Below, in pieces: positions 36,106-38,572 of a stretch of 38,572 nt of DNA. The position numbers and the translations under genes were made by a program. The DNA lies in contig NZ_AJTQ01000230.1 of NCBI RefSeq assembly GCF_000262345.1, forward strand, positions 1-38,572. The letters are read 5' to 3'. The stretch's first letter is position 1, and each line of letters starts with the position of its first letter. The DNA is from Streptomyces xiaopingdaonensis (GTDB lineage: Bacteria > Actinomycetota > Actinomycetes > Streptomycetales > Streptomycetaceae). The notes under the pieces were generated by a model. That model was not told the origin of the DNA and searched no databases. It was given only the letters and a program-made list of their open reading frames with translations.

Positions 36106-36740
36106 GGTCTGATGCCTTTCGCGGCTGAGCCTGTGCAGGACGGAGCAGAGCCCCGTACCGCAGGACGTGTTGGAGTACCGCCTACGTGCATGACGCCGAC
36201 AGCGCCGGACGCATCGGGATGTGACACGCATGCGTGCTGGGGAAAGGCATAGCAGGCATGTCGGTGAAGTGCTGTTCATGCTAACGAGATATGAGGGATC
36301 AGTCGCAATTTTCCCGGATCCGGTTGCGACGTCGGGGCTCTCCGGCGCCGGGAGCCCGGCCGGCGCCGCGTTCCCGAGGTGCGGCGACTCTCCAACGCCT
36401 CCAGACGTCCGCTTGTTGCCGCCTCGTCAGAGGCCGGGAAGCCGCATCCCTGGAGGCAAGTTGGCGCTCGTCCACCGGCGAAGGCTCCGAGGTGCCGTAA
36501 TACACCGCGGAGCTGCCGCTCTCTTCGAGCGCGTCCGGAGACGGGGCGTTCAGCGGAAAACGAGGCGGTGCCCGGGAGACGTGCGCCGACAATGACGGCG
36601 CCGTTGAGGGGGCGGTCGACGACGGCGGCACAGAGCCGGGTTCGGTCGCCTCCCCGCCGGCGGTGAAGAGTGCGAGAGTCGGGACTGCCTCGCGGAGTGG
36701 ACGCCCTCCTCTCCACGGTGAGACCCACGGGGCCCAGCGC
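36106..36740. other. Intergenic region upstream of the PASTA gene
   Basis: No recognised gene; open frames on both strands are Arg/Pro-rich and show no domain. A weak minus-strand promoter-like pair is visible: TTGCGA (plus positions 36303-36308) and TAGCAT (36278-36283), 19 bases apart, which could drive the PASTA gene with a leader of about 165 bases. The 36278-36320 part is A/T-richer than its surroundings. Confidence 0.35.
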
Positions 36741-37529
36741 TCAGCCCTTGCGCGCGACCCCCGCGTAGAAACCCGCCTGCTCGTCCGGCAGTTGGTTCGG
36801 CCCGTCCGGGCGCCAGCGGGGGCCGACGACGACGCCGGGGTCGAGGAGCTCCAGGCCCTCGAAGAAGGCGGCGACTGCGGCGCGGCTGCGAGGTGCGGTG
36901 TTGATGCCGTGCTCGCCGTAGAGGGAGTTGACCGCGTCCCGGGCGGCGCCGTCGTCGAAGTCGTACGTGGTGTGGGACAGGACGAGGAAGCTACCGGGGG
37001 CGAGCGGCTCCAGGAGCCGGCTGAGCAACTCGTGGGGCCCGTCCTCCTCGGTTATGAAGTGCATCAGCGCGACGAGGGAGAGAGCGACGGGCTTGTCCAG
37101 GTCGAGCACCTCCGCGATGCGGGGTCGGTGGCTCCAGAGGTCGTCGTGTCGGACGTCCGCCTCCAGATAGGCGGTGCGGCCCTCGGGAGTGCCGCGCAGC
37201 AATGCGTCCGCGAACTCGATGACGAGGGGATCGTTGTCGACGTACAGGACTCGGCACTCCGGAGCAACGCGCTGGGCGACCTGGTGGAGGTTGGGCTCGG
37301 TGGGGATGCCGGTGCCGATGTCGAGGAACTGCCGCACTCCGTGCTCGCCGGCGAGAGCGTGGGTGGCACGACGCATGAAGGCGCGGTTCTCGCGGGCGAA
37401 GGTGCGGATCTCCGGGACCCGCTGCAGGAGTTGCTCGGCCGTGCGCTTGTCGGCTTCGAACCAGTCCTTGCCGCCGAGGTAGTAGTCGTACATGCGCGCC
37501 GAGTGCGGTGTTCCGGTGTCGAGAGACAT
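36741..37529 (-). CDS. SAM-dependent methyltransferase, Methyltransf_19 (DUF574) family
   Basis: A 262-residue protein of a family greatly expanded in streptomycetes. The N-terminal mark is PHSARMYDYYLGGKDWFEAD (residues 8-27), followed by ENRAFMRRA. The SAM-binding segment is QFLDIGTGIPTEPNLH, and VLYVDNDPLVI is the acidic ribose-binding strand. The C-terminal QAGFYAGVARK is also typical. Substrates of this family are unknown to me. ATG 37529 has a GGGGG stretch upstream. A fragment of a second family member lies about 540 bases upstream on the opposite strand. Confidence 0.9.
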   Translation of the reverse strand: MSLDTGTPHSARMYDYYLGGKDWFEADKRTAEQLLQRVPEIRTFARENRAFMRRATHALAGEHGVRQFLDIGTGIPTEPNLHQVAQRVAPECRVLYVDNDPLVIEFADALLRGTPEGRTAYLEADVRHDDLWSHRPRIAEVLDLDKPVALSLVALMHFITEEDGPHELLSRLLEPLAPGSFLVLSHTTYDFDDGAARDAVNSLYGEHGINTAPRSRAAVAAFFEGLELLDPGVVVGPRWRPDGPNQLPDEQAGFYAGVARKG

Positions 37530-38064
37530 CCATACCCCCAGGAAGCTGCGTCGTGTCGATGCTGCGTACTCGCTGCCCGGGCGGAGCCCCTCGGGCGGGA
37601 AGCGCTCGGTACCGGTAGCGGGGCGGAGCGTGCGTGCATCCCCTCGTCGGACGCGTCAACTCCGGCCCGTGCGGGTCCAGTTATAACACCGACGTGCTGT
37701 GCGAGGACCGTGAACGGCGAGCGCCACCACCGGTCCACCGCGCTCTCCCGGTGCCGTCGGCGCTCGCTCGCCGAGGCGCTGCCGAACGGGACGTGGCGGT
37801 GCCGGGGCGCGGCGGGCGGCTGTCGGTCCGGGGTCGCTTCAGTGCGGGGTTCGCGGCGTCGGGCGTGGTGGTGCGGCGTCTGCGGCGCGCCGCGAGGGCA
37901 ACGCCACCGCGGCGTACCAGACCGGGGCCGCACACACGGACCCGTCGCACGGAGGCCAGTGACCGTGTGCGGGAGTCGTCCCGTGTGCCGCAGACGAAGG
38001 CGAGGGCCGCCGACGGAGTCAGGACGACGGCCGGCAACGCGCGGGCCGTACGCCGGGGCCGACG
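37530..38064. other. Intergenic region with no recognised gene
   Basis: More than 500 bases between the DUF574 gene and the methyltransferase remnant. The open frames present are Arg-rich and unconvincing. An A/T-containing palindrome GTTATAAC is near 37679-37686. I see nothing else supportable. Confidence 0.35.
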
Positions 38065-38175
38065 GTGGCGGCTCCGGTGGTGGGTCGGAGTCAGCCGAGG
38101 GCGGAGCAGACGTACGGCTGCCACCTCGGCGGGAAGGACCGCTTCGAGGCGGATCGGGAGCTCGTCCGGTCGCGC
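38065..38175 (+). pseudogene. Remnant of a second DUF574-type methyltransferase
   Basis: The plus strand encodes PRAEQTYGCHLGGKDRFEAD and then RELV, clearly the N-terminal family mark (compare ARMYDYYLGGKDWFEAD in the intact gene at 36741-37529). After this point the sequence runs into the hairpin of the neighbouring LysM gene and no SAM-binding domain follows. The YDYYLGGKD core is already altered to YGCHLGGKD. I read it as a truncated gene relic, opposite in strand to the intact copy; the exact ends are uncertain. Confidence 0.6.
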
Positions 38176-38185
38176 ACGAAAAGGA

Positions 38186-38229
38186 GCCGCGGCCCGTGTC
38201 CCCCGGGGGGAAGGGACACGGGCCGCGGC
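38186..38229 (-). terminator. Terminator of the LysM protein gene
   Basis: Perfect 17-base arms (38186-38202 and 38213-38229) flank a 10-base loop. On the minus strand it is followed by CTCCTTTTC, a short T-run. It lies about 40 bases after the LysM gene stop. Confidence 0.85.
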
Positions 38230-38270
38230 GGTCTTCACGTCGGCGCGGTGCCGAAGGCTACGGCGTGGAC

Positions 38271-38572
38271 TCAGCCGATCCGGAGCTTCTGGCCCGGGAC
38301 GATCAGGTCCGCGTCGTCGCCGATGACGGACTTGTTCTCCTCGAAGACCTGCTTCCAGTCGACGCCGTGCGCGTCGGCGATACCGGTGAGGGTGTCGCCC
38401 GACTCGACGGTGTAGTCGCCGGACTTGCTCGGGGCCGACTCCTGCTGCGGCTTCGGCTTCGGCGCCTGCTCCTGCTGCGGTGCCTGCTCCTGCTGGGACT
38501 GCTCCGAGCCGTCGCCTTCCGCGTTCACGTCGGGGGAGGGTCCGTCGGCGGTGAGGTTGCCGGCGCCTGCGC
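38271..38572 (-). CDS. LysM-domain secreted protein, C-terminal part (5' end outside window)
   Basis: The visible 99 residues are a Gln/Pro/Lys/Glu-rich linker and a C-terminal LysM domain (DYTVESGDTLTGIADAHGVD, then VPGQKLRIG), which binds peptidoglycan. The frame is open to the window edge (AGAGNLTADGPSPDVNAEG), so the GTG at 38528 is probably not the start. Streptomycete proteins ending this way often carry an N-terminal transglycosylase/resuscitation-factor domain, but that part is not visible. Confidence 0.8.
   Translation of the reverse strand, partial: AGAGNLTADGPSPDVNAEGDGSEQSQQEQAPQQEQAPKPKPQQESAPSKSGDYTVESGDTLTGIADAHGVDWKQVFEENKSVIGDDADLIVPGQKLRIG

Noticed and set aside
36276..36728. 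150-codon minus-strand frame upstream of the PASTA gene
   Set aside because: Arg/Pro/Ser-rich composition, no ribosome site and no recognisable domain.
37681..38238. 185-codon minus-strand frame downstream of the LysM gene
   Set aside because: It includes the LysM terminator and the antisense of the DUF574 relic, and is Arg-rich without a domain.

Overview
The window reads as a piece of a Streptomyces-type actinomycete chromosome. Most coding sequence has very high G+C with G/C in third codon positions, GTG and TTG starts are common, and the gene content (ribose-type ABC transporter beside citrate synthase, actinobacterial iol cluster, Methyltransf_19-type SAM methyltransferase, CsoR-type copper box) is typical of that group. 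No tRNA, rRNA, CRISPR array, insertion sequence or prophage gene was seen. All functions below are assigned by reading the sequence; no database search was run.

Layout, left to right. (1) 1-3391, minus strand: a LacI regulator, a double-cassette sugar ATPase and the start of its permease, in the rbsR-rbsA-rbsC order, with a LacI-type operator at 3424-3437. (2) 3977-5278, plus: citrate synthase with a terminator, followed by a strongly folded, terminator-ended stretch (about 5455-5695) that looks like a small RNA gene. (3) 5716-5940, minus: a copper chaperone with a clean CsoR palindrome upstream. (4) 6691-13134, plus: a myo-inositol catabolic operon iolC / aldolase-like gene / iolB / iolD / iolA, ending in a hairpin. 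(5) 13557-18601, plus: a polymorphic-toxin module made of a small WXG100-like protein, a 1404-residue Rhs protein with a C-terminal toxin domain, and a probable immunity gene. The toxin tip and immunity gene sit in a sharp local drop of G+C. (6) 19023-22782: a FUSC-family membrane protein and an NhaA antiporter, convergent, their stop codons sharing one 12-bp palindrome. (7) 23052-24158: a PucR/CdaR-type regulator. (8) 24407-32276: three genes in a row, a YqiJ-like membrane/OB-fold protein, a YqiK-like flotillin and a 1635-residue AAA-type ATPase, probably one membrane-associated system. (9) 32336-38572: a RidA-family protein, a Methyltransf_20-type methyltransferase, a small cupin, a membrane-anchored PASTA protein, a Methyltransf_19 (DUF574) methyltransferase, a remnant of a second such methyltransferase, and the C-terminal part of a LysM protein.

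How the genes may work together. The iol genes convert inosose-derived intermediates towards acetyl-CoA, which citrate synthase uses, but inositol dehydrogenase (iolG) and inosose dehydratase (iolE) are not in the window. The Rhs module is a contact or secreted weapon with self-protection. The flotillin set is the least explained block and, with the small RNA and the Rhs tip, the most worth following up.
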